37,436 bases of DNA from NCBI GenBank assembly GCA_020850775.1, contig JADZEA010000127.1:1-37436 (forward strand), in the 5' to 3' direction. A program made the position numbers and the translations under genes. Source of the stretch: a bacterium. GTDB lineage: Bacteria; CLD3. The notes below the pieces were generated by a model, which ran no database searches, was not told the origin of the DNA, and was given only the letters and a program-made list of their open reading frames with translations. Numbering within the stretch: position 1 is the first letter of the stretch; each line of letters begins with the position of its first letter. Of this stretch, positions 1 through 9,517 are shown in pieces.

Positions 1-1567
1 CCGATAAAATAACCATTGCAGGAACTTCTTCTGTTTTCAAATTCTCAACTTTGATTGTCAAACCATCAACTTTCAGGTTGTGCCTGAAAATTTCTTCAAT
101 GATTTGATTTGAAGTTTTGTTCGTTACTGCATCAATAATTTCCGTTTTTCCTCTGTCAACAAGTTGTTCGCTAACGTCTGAATCAACTCTTGCAAACGAA
201 ACTTCGTGGTTTTTCATCTCAAGGTGTTGAACGTAGTGAGTGTCAATCTCAGAATCCATAAAAAGTGCTTCCAGGTCTTGTTCCTTGAAAAGTCTCAGGT
301 AAGAAGATTGTGTAACTTCGTTAGAAACGTAAAAAACTTTATTCTTATTTTTTTCTTTGTTCCGTTCAAGGTATTCTTCAATCGTTACAAAATCACCTTT
401 TGTTGATTTAAAAAGCACAATTTCCTTAACTTGTTCATAAAATTTTTCGTCGCTGAGAACTCCGAATTTCACAAAAGGACTGATGTCTTCCCAAAATTTT
501 ACAAACTGTTCTTTATCTTTTCTAAAAAGTTCGTTTAGCTTATCCGCAACCTTTTTTTGAATGTGGGTTGCAAGTTTTCTGACATTCGGGTCATTTTGCA
601 AAGCACTTCTTGAAACGTTCAAAGGAATATCCGGAGAATCGATTGCTCCTTGCAAAACTGTTAAAAATTGTGGAATTAAATCCTGACAATTGTCTGAAAC
701 ATAAACTTCGTTACAGTAAAGTTTGATGTGTCCTTTTGATGAATCGAATTCGTGTTTGAGTTTTGGAAAGTAAAGAATTCCTGTTAGATTTATTGGAAAA
801 TCAAGATTTAAGTGTATCCAAAACAAAGGCTTATCAGAATAAGGATAAAGATAGTCGTAAAATTCAACGTAATCTTTTTCTTCCAAATTCGTTGGTGATT
901 TTGTCCAAAGTGCTTCTTTTTCATTTATTTTTGAACCATTAAACTCAATTGGAATTGGAATGAATTTGCAATATTTTCCAAGAATTTCACGAATTCTAAA
1001 CTCGCTGTTAAATTCCAATGCGTCTTCTGAAAGGTGTAAAATTACGTCTGTTCCGTGTTCAGAACGTTCTGAACCTGTGATTTCAAATTCTGTCGTTCCA
1101 ACTGAAACCCATTTTATTGCCTGGCTTTCTTCTTTGTAGGAAAGCGAAATAAGTTCAACCTTTTCTGCAACCATAAAAGCCGAGTAAAAACCAAGCCCAA
1201 AGTGTCCAATCAATTGTTTTTGAGAATCACCACCCTGATATTTTTTTGCAAATTCTTCAGCCCCCGAAAAAGCAACTTGATTGATGTATTTTTTCACTTC
1301 ATCGGCAGTCATTCCAATTCCGTTATCGGAAATCGTGATTGTTTTTGCGTTTGTGTCAAGTTTGACTGTGATTTTAAAATCTTTTTCGCCTTTGTATTCC
1401 TGAGTTAGTGAAAGATGTTTTAGTTTTGCAATTGCATCGTGAGAGTTTGAGACAAGTTCACGTAAAAAAATATCCGTGTCTGCGTAAAGCCATTTTTTAA
1501 TAATTGGCAAAATGTTTTCAGTGTGGACTGAAATGCTGCCTTTTTCGTTAAATTCTTTGTTTATCAT
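1..1567 (-). CDS. htpG: Molecular chaperone HtpG (Hsp90 family), 3' end outside window
   Basis: Reading the minus strand from the ATG at 1567 gives an open frame to the window edge (about 522 residues). It begins MINKEFNEKGSISVHTENI. The GHKL ATPase motifs are present: ELVSNSHDAI (the conserved Asn/Asp), DNGIGM, and GHFGLGFYSAF where most homologues have GQFGVGFYSAF. The middle domain contains DSPDIPLNVSRSALQ, which is diagnostic of HtpG. The stretch HIKLYCNEVYVSD resembles FCB-group HtpG more than the E. coli form. The protein is an ATP-dependent cytosolic chaperone dimer. Family length is about 600-630 residues, so roughly 100 residues of the C-terminal dimerisation domain are missing. It is divergent from gltA across a 108-bp gap. 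The identification is secure. Confidence 0.95.
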   Translation of the reverse strand, partial: MINKEFNEKGSISVHTENILPIIKKWLYADTDIFLRELVSNSHDAIAKLKHLSLTQEYKGEKDFKITVKLDTNAKTITISDNGIGMTADEVKKYINQVAFSGAEEFAKKYQGGDSQKQLIGHFGLGFYSAFMVAEKVELISLSYKEESQAIKWVSVGTTEFEITGSERSEHGTDVILHLSEDALEFNSEFRIREILGKYCKFIPIPIEFNGSKINEKEALWTKSPTNLEEKDYVEFYDYLYPYSDKPLFWIHLNLDFPINLTGILYFPKLKHEFDSSKGHIKLYCNEVYVSDNCQDLIPQFLTVLQGAIDSPDIPLNVSRSALQNDPNVRKLATHIQKKVADKLNELFRKDKEQFVKFWEDISPFVKFGVLSDEKFYEQVKEIVLFKSTKGDFVTIEEYLERNKEKNKNKVFYVSNEVTQSSYLRLFKEQDLEALFMDSEIDTHYVQHLEMKNHEVSFARVDSDVSEQLVDRGKTEIIDAVTNKTSNQIIEEIFRHNLKVDGLTIKVENLKTEEVPAMVILS

Positions 1568-1675
1568 TTCTTAACCCTTAATTTATCTAAATTCTTAATT
1601 GTTTTAAGGCGTAAAAATAACTAAATTCTTGCAAGTAAAAAAATACTTTTTGGTTTTAAAATTAGGACAAAAAAA

Positions 1676-2962
1676 ATGGAAAAATCAGTTAAACTTAAAT
1701 ACAATGGAAGTGAGTTGGAGCTTCCGTTAATCACAGGGACAGAAAACGAACAAGCTTTTGACATTTCTAAGCTACGTGGAGAAACAGGTTTAATCACGCT
1801 TGACGAAGGTTACGGAAACACAGGAGCTTGTGAAAGTTCAATTACTTTTATTGATGGCGACAAAGGAATTTTACGTTACAGAGGCTACGACATTCAGGAT
1901 TTGTGTGAAAAATCAACTTTTATTGAAGTTTGCTACCTTTTGATTAATGGTTCTTTGCCAAACAAAGAAGAGCTTGCTAATTTCACCAAAAAAATTACAC
2001 GGCACACAATGGTTCACGAAGACATTCGTAAATTTTACGATGCTTTACCAAGTCAGGCTCATCCAATGGCATTACTTTCTTCAGTTGTTTGTTCGCTTAG
2101 TGCTTTTTATCAGGATTCAATTGACCCCACAAACGTAAAACACGTTGAAGTTTCTATTTTCAGGCTTCTTGCAAAAATTACAACAATTGCCGCGTACTCG
2201 TACAAAATCTCAATCGGACAACCTTTGATTTACCCGAAAAATTCTATGAACTACACACAAAACTTTTTAAATATGATGTTTGCTTTACCTTCTGAAGATT
2301 ACCAGGTTGATGAAGATGTTGCAAAAGCCCTTGATTTGCTTTTCATTCTCCACGCTGACCACGAACAAAACTGTTCAACTTCTACAGTGAGACTTGTTGG
2401 AAGTAGCCACGCAAATATTTTTGCGGCAGTTTCGGCAGCGATTTGTGCTTTATGGGGACCAAGACACGGCGGAGCAAACCAGGAAGTGATTACAATGCTT
2501 GATTGGATTAACGCAGACGGTGGAAACGTGAAAAAATACGTTGAGTTTGCAAAAGACAAAAAAAATCCTTTCAGATTAATGGGATTTGGACACAGAGTTT
2601 ACAAGAACTTTGACCCAAGAGCAAGAATCATCAAAACTTATTGTGATAAAATCTTGTCAAAAATGAAAATTCACGACCCATTGCTTGACATCGCAAGAGA
2701 ACTTGAAGAAGCAGCACTAAAGGATGATTATTTCATTGAAAAGAAACTTTACCCAAACGTAGATTTTTACAGTGGAATTATTTACAGGGCAATTGGTTTC
2801 CCGGTAAACATGTTTACAGTTTTGTTTGCAATTGGCAGAATGCCAGGTTGGTTAGCTCACTGGAAAGAAATGATGAGCGACCCAACTACAAAGATTGGCA
2901 GACCAAGACAAATTTATTCCGGCTCAACACTTAGAACTTACCTTCCGATAGAACAAAGATAA
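1676..2962 (+). CDS. gltA: Citrate synthase (type II)
   Basis: This 428-aa protein condenses oxaloacetate and acetyl-CoA to citrate, the entry step of the TCA cycle, in the cytoplasm. Length and sequence match hexameric type II citrate synthases. The catalytic His residues are visible in GPRHGGANQE (His264) and MGFGHRVYKNFDPRA (His306), and the catalytic Asp in NVDFYSGI (Asp363). The N-terminal TLDEGYGNTGACES and YRGYDI segments are typical. The ATG follows an A-rich leader (TTAGGACAAAAAAAATG) with a weak AGGA. The gene is transcribed away from htpG and is followed by a strong intrinsic terminator, so it is probably monocistronic. Confidence 0.97.
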   Translation: MEKSVKLKYNGSELELPLITGTENEQAFDISKLRGETGLITLDEGYGNTGACESSITFIDGDKGILRYRGYDIQDLCEKSTFIEVCYLLINGSLPNKEELANFTKKITRHTMVHEDIRKFYDALPSQAHPMALLSSVVCSLSAFYQDSIDPTNVKHVEVSIFRLLAKITTIAAYSYKISIGQPLIYPKNSMNYTQNFLNMMFALPSEDYQVDEDVAKALDLLFILHADHEQNCSTSTVRLVGSSHANIFAAVSAAICALWGPRHGGANQEVITMLDWINADGGNVKKYVEFAKDKKNPFRLMGFGHRVYKNFDPRARIIKTYCDKILSKMKIHDPLLDIARELEEAALKDDYFIEKKLYPNVDFYSGIIYRAIGFPVNMFTVLFAIGRMPGWLAHWKEMMSDPTTKIGRPRQIYSGSTLRTYLPIEQR

Positions 2963-2972
2963 TTTTAACGCA

Positions 2973-3011
2973 AACCTTCAAAATTTTCCAATAGTTTTGA
3001 AGGTTTTTTTT
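2973..3011 (+). terminator. Intrinsic terminator of gltA
   Basis: A perfect 11-bp stem, AACCTTCAAAA at 2973-2983 and TTTTGAAGGTT at 2995-3005, is closed by an 11-nt loop and runs into eight Ts (3004-3011). It lies 11 bp after the gltA stop and 14 bp before gpmI, so it should separate the two units or attenuate gpmI. Confidence 0.88.
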
Positions 3012-3025
3012 AGGAAAGCAATTTT

Positions 3026-4555
3026 ATGAAAAATGTCCTTTTAATAATTCTTGATGGTTTTGGCTACAAAAAAGAAACGGAAGGAAATGCAATCAAACTC
3101 GCAAAACCAATTTTTTACGAAAACCTGATTAAAAGCTATCCAAACACGGTAATTGATGCTTGTGGCGAAGAAGTCGGGCTTCCGCAAGGTCAGATGGGAA
3201 ATTCAGAAGTCGGACACACAAACATTGGTTCAGGAAGAATTGTTTACCAGGACATTACAAAAATTGACGTTGAAATCCGGGAAGGCAGATTCTTCAAAAA
3301 TGAAGTCTTGTTAAACTCAATTTCACACGCAAAAAATAACCAAAAACCTTTGCACTTAATCGGGCTTGTTTCTGACGGAGGAGTTCACAGCAGCCTGAAT
3401 CATCTTTACGCAATTCTTGAACTGTGCAAAATCCAAGACTTGAAAGATGTTTTTGTTCACGCTTTGACTGACGGAAGAGATACTTCACCAAACAGTGGAA
3501 TCGGTTTTATCAAAGAACTTCACGAAAAAACACAAAAAATTGGTGTCGGAAAAATTGCCGTAATTTCAGGCCGTTACTACGGAATGGACAGAGACAAACG
3601 TTGGGAACGTGTGCAAAAATTCTACGAAGCCTGCGTTGAAAACAAAGGCGATTCCGCCGAAAATCCAGTCTTTGCAATGGAAAAATCTTACGAAAATGGA
3701 ATTTCTGACGAGTTTGTTTTGCCGACAGTGATTTTGGAAAATGGAAAACCTGCCGCAAAAATTTCTGACGGAGACGCTGTTTTTTGCTTTAATTTTCGCT
3801 CAGACAGAGTGCGTGAAATTTCAGAAGCACTGGCAAGTGAAAGTTTTGTTGGTTTTTTGAGGAAAAAAACGCTCAAACTTCACTACTCAACGATGACTCA
3901 GTACAAAAAAGAATTTACCTTTCCTGTAGCTTTTCCACCGGAACCACTAACAAACATTCTTGGCGAACTGGTAGCAAAAAAAGGATTGAAACAGCTTAGA
4001 ATTGCTGAAACTGAAAAATACGCTCACGTAACTTTCTTTTTTAACGGAGGACGTGAAGAGCCTTTTGCGAATGAAGACAGAATTTTGATTTCCTCACCAA
4101 AAGTTGCAACCTACGATTTACAACCTGAAATGTCTGCACCTGAAGTTACAAAAGAGCTTTTAGGAGCAATTCAAAGTGAAAAATATAGCTTGATTATTTT
4201 GAACTACGCAAACCCGGACATGGTTGGACACACAGGATTTTTAGAAGCTGCGAAAAAAGCAATTTCTACGATTGACAATTGTCTTTCACAAATTATTCCT
4301 GCATTTTTAGAAAAAAACGGCTCTGTAATTCTAACAGCTGACCACGGAAATTCTGACGAAATGATTGACGCTGAAGGAAACCCAATGACTGCTCATTCCT
4401 TAAACAAAGTGCCTTTTATTTTGATTGACAACGACTTGAAAAACGCTAAACTACGGGAAAACGGGAAACTTTGCGACGTTGCGCCAACAATTTTGGAACT
4501 GATGGAAATTGAGCAGCCAAAAGAAATGACAGGAAAAAGTATGATTGTAAATTAA
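3026..4555 (+). CDS. gpmI: 2,3-bisphosphoglycerate-independent phosphoglycerate mutase
   Basis: This 509-aa alkaline-phosphatase-superfamily metalloenzyme interconverts 3- and 2-phosphoglycerate in glycolysis and gluconeogenesis. The metal site is marked by LDGFG (Asp10), the phosphoserine nucleophile Ser60 in [15 protein letters not shown], and [10 protein letters not shown] near the C-terminus. The phosphotransferase-domain insert motifs [10 protein letters not shown] and [12 protein letters not shown] are present. Length is normal (about 510). The ATG follows AGGAAAGCAATTTT. The next gene starts 19 bp downstream on the same strand, so cotranscription is likely. Tyr and His codons are strongly C-ending while Phe codons are T-ending (see findings). 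Confidence 0.97.
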   Translation: MKNVLLIILDGFGYKKETEGNAIKLAKPIFYENLIKSYPNTVIDACGEEVGLPQGQMGNSEVGHTNIGSGRIVYQDITKIDVEIREGRFFKNEVLLNSISHAKNNQKPLHLIGLVSDGGVHSSLNHLYAILELCKIQDLKDVFVHALTDGRDTSPNSGIGFIKELHEKTQKIGVGKIAVISGRYYGMDRDKRWERVQKFYEACVENKGDSAENPVFAMEKSYENGISDEFVLPTVILENGKPAAKISDGDAVFCFNFRSDRVREISEALASESFVGFLRKKTLKLHYSTMTQYKKEFTFPVAFPPEPLTNILGELVAKKGLKQLRIAETEKYAHVTFFFNGGREEPFANEDRILISSPKVATYDLQPEMSAPEVTKELLGAIQSEKYSLIILNYANPDMVGHTGFLEAAKKAISTIDNCLSQIIPAFLEKNGSVILTADHGNSDEMIDAEGNPMTAHSLNKVPFILIDNDLKNAKLRENGKLCDVAPTILELMEIEQPKEMTGKSMIVN

Positions 4556-4574
4556 GAAAAATCTTAAAAAAATT

Positions 4575-6734
4575 ATGAATGTTTTACGAAGGATTGAAGC
4601 CGCAATTTTTTTAGGAGCAATTTTTACAGTTGCTTCCTGCAAAAACTCACAAAACGAGAAAGAAAATTTAATGCCCCGCACAAACCGTTTGATTAACGAA
4701 ACAAGCCCTTACCTTTTACAGCACGCTCACAATCCTGTTGATTGGTACCCTTGGGGAAACGAAGCTTTGGAACGTGCAAAAACCGAAAACAAACCAATCC
4801 TTGTAAGTATCGGTTACTCTGCTTGTCATTGGTGCCACGTAATGGAACGCGAAAGTTTTGAAATTGATTCTGTCGCAAAAATTATGAATGAAAATTTTAT
4901 TTGCATAAAAGTTGACCGCGAAGAACGTCCCGATATCGACCAAATTTACATGGCTTCTGTTCAAGCAATTACGGGACAAGGAGGTTGGCCTCTGAATGTT
5001 TTTCTAACTCCGGATTGTGAGCCTTTTTATGGCGGAACTTACTTTCCACCAACAAAAATGTACGGAAGACCAAGCTGGACAGATGTTTTGCATTCCATCT
5101 CAAATTATTGGAAACAAAATCCAAACGAAGCAAAACAACAGGCAAACGAACTAAAAATTCACATTGAAAAAATTTCTAAAATCCAGCAAACACAAGGCAA
5201 ACTTACTCCAACTCTTTTGGATTCCGCTTACGAACACTCTGCAAAGCATTTCGACACAATTCACGGAGGTTTTGGAATGCCTCCAAAATTTCCACACACA
5301 ATGGAACTGATGACTTTGTTACGTTTTTACAGCAGAACAAAAAACGAAGGAGCTTTGAAAATTGTTGAGTTTACTTTGCAAAAAATGGCAAACGGTGGAA
5401 TTTATGACCAGCTTGGCGGAGGCTTTGCACGTTACTCAACAGATGAAAAATGGCTTGTTCCACACTTTGAAAAAATGCTTTACGACAATGCTTTACTTTC
5501 AAGAACTTACCTTGAAGCCTTCCAAACAACGAAAAACCCGTTTTACAAACAAGTTGCAGAAGAGATTTTTGCTTACATTCTTGAAAAAATGACAAGCAAA
5601 GAAGGTGGTTTTTTTTCTGCTGAAGATGCGGACAGCGAAGGTGAAGAAGGAAAATTTTACGTTTGGACAAAAAAGGAGACGGAAGAAGTTTTAAACAAAA
5701 AAGAGGCTGAAATTTTTAATGGGTTTTACGACGTAACCGAACACGGAAATTTTGAAAATGGAAAAAGCATTTTAAACATTCAGTTTTCGTTTGAAGATTA
5801 CGCAAAAACAAACAAACTCTCAACTGCGGAACTTTCGCAAATTTTAAAAACTTGCAAACAAAAACTTTACGCAATTCGTGAAAAAAGAACTAAACCGGGT
5901 CTCGACGATAAAATCATTGTTTCCTGGAATGGAATGATGCTTTACTCCTTTGTTCAGGGCTACAATATTTTTCAAAACAAAATTTACCTTGAGACAGCAA
6001 AGAAAAACGCAAATTTTATTCTTGCAAAAATGACACAAAAAAGCAAAAGCACACTCAAAACTTATCTTTTCAGGACGCACAAAGACGGAAAAAGCCACTT
6101 GAATGCTTACCTTGAAGATTATTCAATTTTTGGGTTGGCTTTAGTTGAACTTTACTCGGCAACAGGTGAAACAAAATGGCTCGTTGAAGCTGAAAAACTC
6201 GCAAAAACAATGATTGACGAATTTTGGGACAACGATGAAAAAGGTTTTTTCTTTGTCGGTAAAAACCACGAAAAATTAATTGTCCGCACAAAGGATTTTT
6301 ACGACAATGCAACACCTTCAGGGAATTCTGTTGCTTTGGATTTTCTTTTGAGGCTTTCAACTCTGACCGACAACAAAACGTACAAAAAAAATGCTGCCGA
6401 AACTCTTGAAAGCATTGTTTTGGTTGCTGAAAAATATCCGGGCAGTTTTGGTTACGTTTTGCTGACGACTGATTTTGCGATTGAAAACCCAAAGGAAATC
6501 GTGATTTTGGGGAATGAAAACAAGGAATTTTTAAAGGCACTTTACAGCGATTTTTACCCGAACAAAGTTGTAGTTCTTGCAAATAATTTTACAAAAGATG
6601 ACGAAAAAATTGTTCCGCTTCTTGAAGGAAGAACAAAAATTGATGGGAAAACAACAGCTTTTGTTTGCAAAAATTTTGTTTGCAAACTTCCCGTAACCGA
6701 CGTGAAAGATTTTGAGAAGGCACTAAAAAATTAA
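4575..6734 (+). CDS. YyaL/DUF255-family thioredoxin-fold protein with lipoprotein-like N-terminus
   Basis: This 719-aa protein belongs to the DUF255/YyaL (spermatogenesis-associated protein 20-like) family. It has an N-terminal thioredoxin-like domain with CHWCHVM (Cys84, Cys87), then [12 protein letters not shown] and GGTYFPP, and then an alpha/alpha six-barrel domain with [42 protein letters not shown] and [13 protein letters not shown]. Family function is not established. Homologues normally start near [19 protein letters not shown]. Here 32 extra residues precede it and look like a lipoprotein signal: Arg-Arg, a hydrophobic core, and lipobox VASC with Cys22. A cytosolic product starting at Met33 (4671, behind GAGAAAG) is the alternative. 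It follows gpmI at 19 bp and converges on the next gene with a 9-bp gap. Confidence 0.88.
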   Translation: MNVLRRIEAAIFLGAIFTVASCKNSQNEKENLMPRTNRLINETSPYLLQHAHNPVDWYPWGNEALERAKTENKPILVSIGYSACHWCHVMERESFEIDSVAKIMNENFICIKVDREERPDIDQIYMASVQAITGQGGWPLNVFLTPDCEPFYGGTYFPPTKMYGRPSWTDVLHSISNYWKQNPNEAKQQANELKIHIEKISKIQQTQGKLTPTLLDSAYEHSAKHFDTIHGGFGMPPKFPHTMELMTLLRFYSRTKNEGALKIVEFTLQKMANGGIYDQLGGGFARYSTDEKWLVPHFEKMLYDNALLSRTYLEAFQTTKNPFYKQVAEEIFAYILEKMTSKEGGFFSAEDADSEGEEGKFYVWTKKETEEVLNKKEAEIFNGFYDVTEHGNFENGKSILNIQFSFEDYAKTNKLSTAELSQILKTCKQKLYAIREKRTKPGLDDKIIVSWNGMMLYSFVQGYNIFQNKIYLETAKKNANFILAKMTQKSKSTLKTYLFRTHKDGKSHLNAYLEDYSIFGLALVELYSATGETKWLVEAEKLAKTMIDEFWDNDEKGFFFVGKNHEKLIVRTKDFYDNATPSGNSVALDFLLRLSTLTDNKTYKKNAAETLESIVLVAEKYPGSFGYVLLTTDFAIENPKEIVILGNENKEFLKALYSDFYPNKVVVLANNFTKDDEKIVPLLEGRTKIDGKTTAFVCKNFVCKLPVTDVKDFEKALKN

Positions 6735-6743
6735 GAGAAAATT

Positions 6744-7319
6744 TTAATTTTGCAGTAAAAATAAAACTGTGCAAACAGCCAAAGGAACTGTTAGGTTGTC
6801 GTCAATTTTTGTTGTGTAAAGTTCCACCAAAGTCCCGACAAAGGCACTTGCCAAAGCTGGTAAAAAGCTACTTTCAGGAAAAGCAAAAACCACAAAAAAG
6901 GCACTTACAAAGAATGCAAACGAACCTTCTAAGGATTTTTGCCTAAAAATTTTTGTTTTGCCAAACCTTTTGCCAACTAATGCCGAAAAACTGTCTGAAA
7001 CACTTGCAACACAAAGTCCTGCTGTTGCAAAATATTTTTCGGGAAAAACTAAAGTACAAATCAAAGTTGCAAGCACAAAAAAACTTGCTCCGGTAAGCCT
7101 TTTACTTTCAAACTCACGAAGAATTTTCCCAAAAACCAAGTTAAAAAGCTTTCCGGCTGCGCTAATTTTTAGCCTCAAAAAGTCAGTTAAAACACACAAA
7201 ACCGCAAGTGGAATAAAAAAAGTGAAAAAATCCTGTTTGGGCAAAAAATAAAAACTTAGTGGAACTAAAAGGTAAAGCAAGTGAATTGTTTTTCGTAAAA
7301 TTTCATTTAGAAAATTCAT
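6744..7319 (-). CDS. SEC59/DGK1/VTE5-type CTP-dependent lipid kinase (membrane)
   Basis: This 191-aa polytopic membrane protein is rich in hydrophobic helices. It carries the signature of the dolichol kinase/CTP-dependent diacylglycerol kinase/phytol kinase family: SDSFSALVGKRFGKTK, then KSLEGS (residues about 108-133), and the C-terminal KIDDNLTVPL. Family members phosphorylate a lipid alcohol using CTP, or are loosely annotated as phosphatidate cytidylyltransferase. The substrate here (polyprenol, diacylglycerol or an isoprenoid alcohol) cannot be read from sequence. The length is typical of bacterial members. It is divergent from threonine aldolase and convergent with the YyaL-like gene. 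Confidence 0.85.
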   Translation of the reverse strand: MNFLNEILRKTIHLLYLLVPLSFYFLPKQDFFTFFIPLAVLCVLTDFLRLKISAAGKLFNLVFGKILREFESKRLTGASFFVLATLICTLVFPEKYFATAGLCVASVSDSFSALVGKRFGKTKIFRQKSLEGSFAFFVSAFFVVFAFPESSFLPALASAFVGTLVELYTTKIDDNLTVPLAVCTVLFLLQN

Positions 7320-7393
7320 TTGAACAGCTTAATTTTATTGTTTGAAGATAAAAAATTTTTGTTCCAAACCTTCTTTAATTTTAAGGATAAAAA

Positions 7394-8419
7394 ATGATTG
7401 ATTTACGAAGCGACACGGTTACAAAACCTTCAAAAGCAATGCTTGAAGTGATGATTAAAGCAGAAGTTGGCGATGATGTTTTTGGTGAAGACCCCACAAT
7501 TAATTTGCTTGAAGAAAAAATTGCGGAACTTTTCGGGAAGGAAAAAGCACTTTTTGTTCCAAGCGGAACAATGGGAAACCAAATTTGTTTGCGAACTCAC
7601 ACAAATTTGGGTGATGAAGTGATTTTAGATTACAACGCACACATTTTTCAGTACGAAGCGGGTTCACCTGCTTCACTTTCAGGAATCCAACTTCACACAA
7701 TTGTTGGTGAAAAAGGGCTTCTGACTGTTTCACAAATCAGGCAGGTAGTTAGAACAGACAACGAACACTTTCCAAAAACAAAACTTGTTTGTCTTGAAAA
7801 CACGCACAATCGTGGCGGCGGAACTTTTTATGCGCTTTCACAACTTGAAGAAATTGGCAATTTTTGCAAGCAAAACAATCTAAAACTTCATCTTGACGGA
7901 GCGAGGCTTTTTAATGCAGCAGTTGCAAGCCAAACAAAAATTGAAGAACTTGCAAAACCTTTTGACTCCGTTTCGGTTTGTTTGAGCAAAGGTTTAGGTT
8001 GTCCAATTGGTTCTGTGATTGTTGGAACGAGGGATTTTATCAAAATGGCAAGGCGAGTTCGTAAATCTTTTGGCGGAGGAATGAGGCAAGCAGGATTTTT
8101 GGCTGCAGCGGGGATTTTTGCACTTGAAAACAATGTTAAAAGGCTTGAGGAAGACCACGTGAACGCAAAATTTTTAGCAGAAAAAATCAATGGAACTGGT
8201 GGAATCAGGGTTGCGGAAGTTCCGACTAACATTGTGATTTTAGAGATTTCAGGAACAAAGTTTAAGTCTGACGAAGAGGCATTGGAAAGTTTAAAAAAAG
8301 CAGGGATTTTGCTTGTTGGGTTTGGAGAAGGGAAACTTAGGGCGGTTACTCATCTTGATGTTTCACGGGAGCAAATTAAAACTGCAAGTGAAACAATTTG
8401 TAAAATTTTCAAAAAATAA
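7394..8419 (+). CDS. ltaE: Low-specificity L-threonine aldolase
   Basis: This 341-aa fold-type I PLP enzyme cleaves threonine or allo-threonine to glycine and acetaldehyde. The start MIDLRSDTVTKPS and the segment GDDVFGEDPT are family hallmarks. The PLP-binding Lys is Lys199 in SVCLSKGLGCPIGS, the cofactor Asp is in LHLDGARLFNAA, and FGGGMRQAGFLAA follows. The ATG is preceded by TTTTAAGGATAAAAA, with AAGG as the SD. Glycine made here would feed the same pool as glyA at 23-24 kb. It is convergent with the sigma factor gene. Confidence 0.95.
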   Translation: MIDLRSDTVTKPSKAMLEVMIKAEVGDDVFGEDPTINLLEEKIAELFGKEKALFVPSGTMGNQICLRTHTNLGDEVILDYNAHIFQYEAGSPASLSGIQLHTIVGEKGLLTVSQIRQVVRTDNEHFPKTKLVCLENTHNRGGGTFYALSQLEEIGNFCKQNNLKLHLDGARLFNAAVASQTKIEELAKPFDSVSVCLSKGLGCPIGSVIVGTRDFIKMARRVRKSFGGGMRQAGFLAAAGIFALENNVKRLEEDHVNAKFLAEKINGTGGIRVAEVPTNIVILEISGTKFKSDEEALESLKKAGILLVGFGEGKLRAVTHLDVSREQIKTASETICKIFKK

Positions 8420-8480
8420 AATGCAGTTTTAAATGGATTTTATTGTTTACCACGTTTGGTTTTTCCAGATTTTTAAAGTA

Positions 8481-8510
8481 AAAAAAAGGCTTGCCAAAAA
8501 TGACAAGCCT
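8481..8510 (-). terminator. Intrinsic terminator of the primary sigma factor gene
   Basis: On the minus strand, stem AGGCTTG (8504-8510) pairs with CAAGCCT (8487-8493) across a 10-nt loop. A run of Ts on the minus strand (complement of the A-run 8481-8487) follows directly. It lies 8 bases past the sigma factor stop. Confidence 0.88.
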
Positions 8511-8518
8511 GAATTTTA

Positions 8519-9376
8519 TTAACCAAGGTAGCTTCTTAAAGGTCTGCTTCTTGATTTGTGTCTAAGTCTGCGAATTGCTTTTTTCTTGATTTGGCGTACT
8601 CTTTCGCGTGTCAGACTAAAAAGTTCGCCAATTTCTTCGAGAGTCAGAGGTTTTTCTCTTTCAATTCCAAAGTAAAGTTTTACAACTTTCTTTTCTCTTT
8701 CTGTCAAAGTGTCAAGCACTCTTTCAATCTCAATTCTCAAAGATTCTTGCATTAAAGCGTTGTCAGGAGCAGGTTTTTGGTCGCTTGGAATTACATCAAT
8801 CAAGCTGTTTTTATCTCCGGTTTGGAAAGGCTCGTCAAGTGAAGAATGTCTGCTTGAGATTTTTAAGGTGTTTGCAACTTCGAAAGATTGCAAAGCTAAT
8901 TCTTCAGCAATTTCCTGTGTAGTTGGTTCACGTTCATTGATTTGTTCAAGTTCGCTTGCAACTTTGCTGATTTTGTTTAGCGTTCCTACTCTGTTTAAAG
9001 GCAATCTTACAACTCTTGAGTGTTCTGCCAAAGCCTGCAAGATTGATTGGCGAATCCACCAAACAGCGTAAGAAATGAACTTGAAACCACGAGTTTCGTC
9101 AAATCTTTTAGCAGCTTTGATTAGTCCAAGATTTCCTTCGTTAATTAAATCACCTAAAGAAAGTCCCTGATTTTGGTATTCTTTAGCAACACTAACAACA
9201 AATCTAAGATTTGAAGTTGTCATTTTTTCTAAAGCCCATTGGTCTCCGTCACGAATTTTTTTTGCAAGGTTAATTTCTTCATCAACTGTCAGCAATGAAA
9301 CATCGCTAATTTCTTGCAGATACCTTTCTAATGATTGATTTTCTCTACTTTTATTCTTTGTCGTTATCGCTGTCAT
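8519..9376 (-). CDS. rpoD: Primary (housekeeping) RNA polymerase sigma factor, short FCB type
   Basis: This 285-aa sigma-70 protein directs RNA polymerase to housekeeping promoters. Region 1.2 starts at [15 protein letters not shown]. Region 2 contains [35 protein letters not shown] and the -10 recognition helix [13 protein letters not shown]. Region 3 follows [12 protein letters not shown]. The region 4.2 helix-turn-helix is [20 protein letters not shown], followed by the basic tail [22 protein letters not shown]. There is no acidic region 1.1, so the protein is less than half the length of E. coli RpoD, as in Bacteroidota/Chlorobiota housekeeping sigmas. It has its own terminator downstream. 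An alternative sigma is less likely because all regions are intact and close to consensus. Confidence 0.94.
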   Translation of the reverse strand: MTAITTKNKSRENQSLERYLQEISDVSLLTVDEEINLAKKIRDGDQWALEKMTTSNLRFVVSVAKEYQNQGLSLGDLINEGNLGLIKAAKRFDETRGFKFISYAVWWIRQSILQALAEHSRVVRLPLNRVGTLNKISKVASELEQINEREPTTQEIAEELALQSFEVANTLKISSRHSSLDEPFQTGDKNSLIDVIPSDQKPAPDNALMQESLRIEIERVLDTLTEREKKVVKLYFGIEREKPLTLEEIGELFSLTRERVRQIKKKAIRRLRHKSRSRPLRSYLG

Positions 9377-9477
9377 TAAAATTCCTATTCTTAAATTTTG
9401 TTTTAACTCACAATCTAAAAAAACAAGGCTTTAAACTTGATAAATTGAAAATTGTTCCCTTGAATTTTTAAAAACCT

Positions 9478-9517
9478 AAAAAAACGCTTTTTTAAGGCAT
9501 TGCAAGAGCGTTTTTTT
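9478..9517 (-). terminator. Intrinsic terminator overlapping the 3' end of the DegT-type gene
   Basis: An 11-bp stem pairs AAAAAAACGCT (9478-9488) with AGCGTTTTTTT (9507-9517). Read on the minus strand, the second arm ends in a T-run. The aminotransferase stop codon (9492-9494) lies in the loop, and the upstream arm is inside coding sequence encoding the Lys-Asn-Ala part of the C-terminus. Confidence 0.75.

Noticed and set aside
1202-1408. Short plus-strand frames at 206-406 and 1202-1408 in the first 1.6 kb
   Set aside because: They are antisense to htpG, which reads continuously through this region.
6070-6582. 170-codon open frame on the minus strand
   Set aside because: It is antisense to the C-terminal half of the YyaL-like gene, is rich in Gln/Ser/Cys/Phe from reversed A-rich codons, and matches no family.
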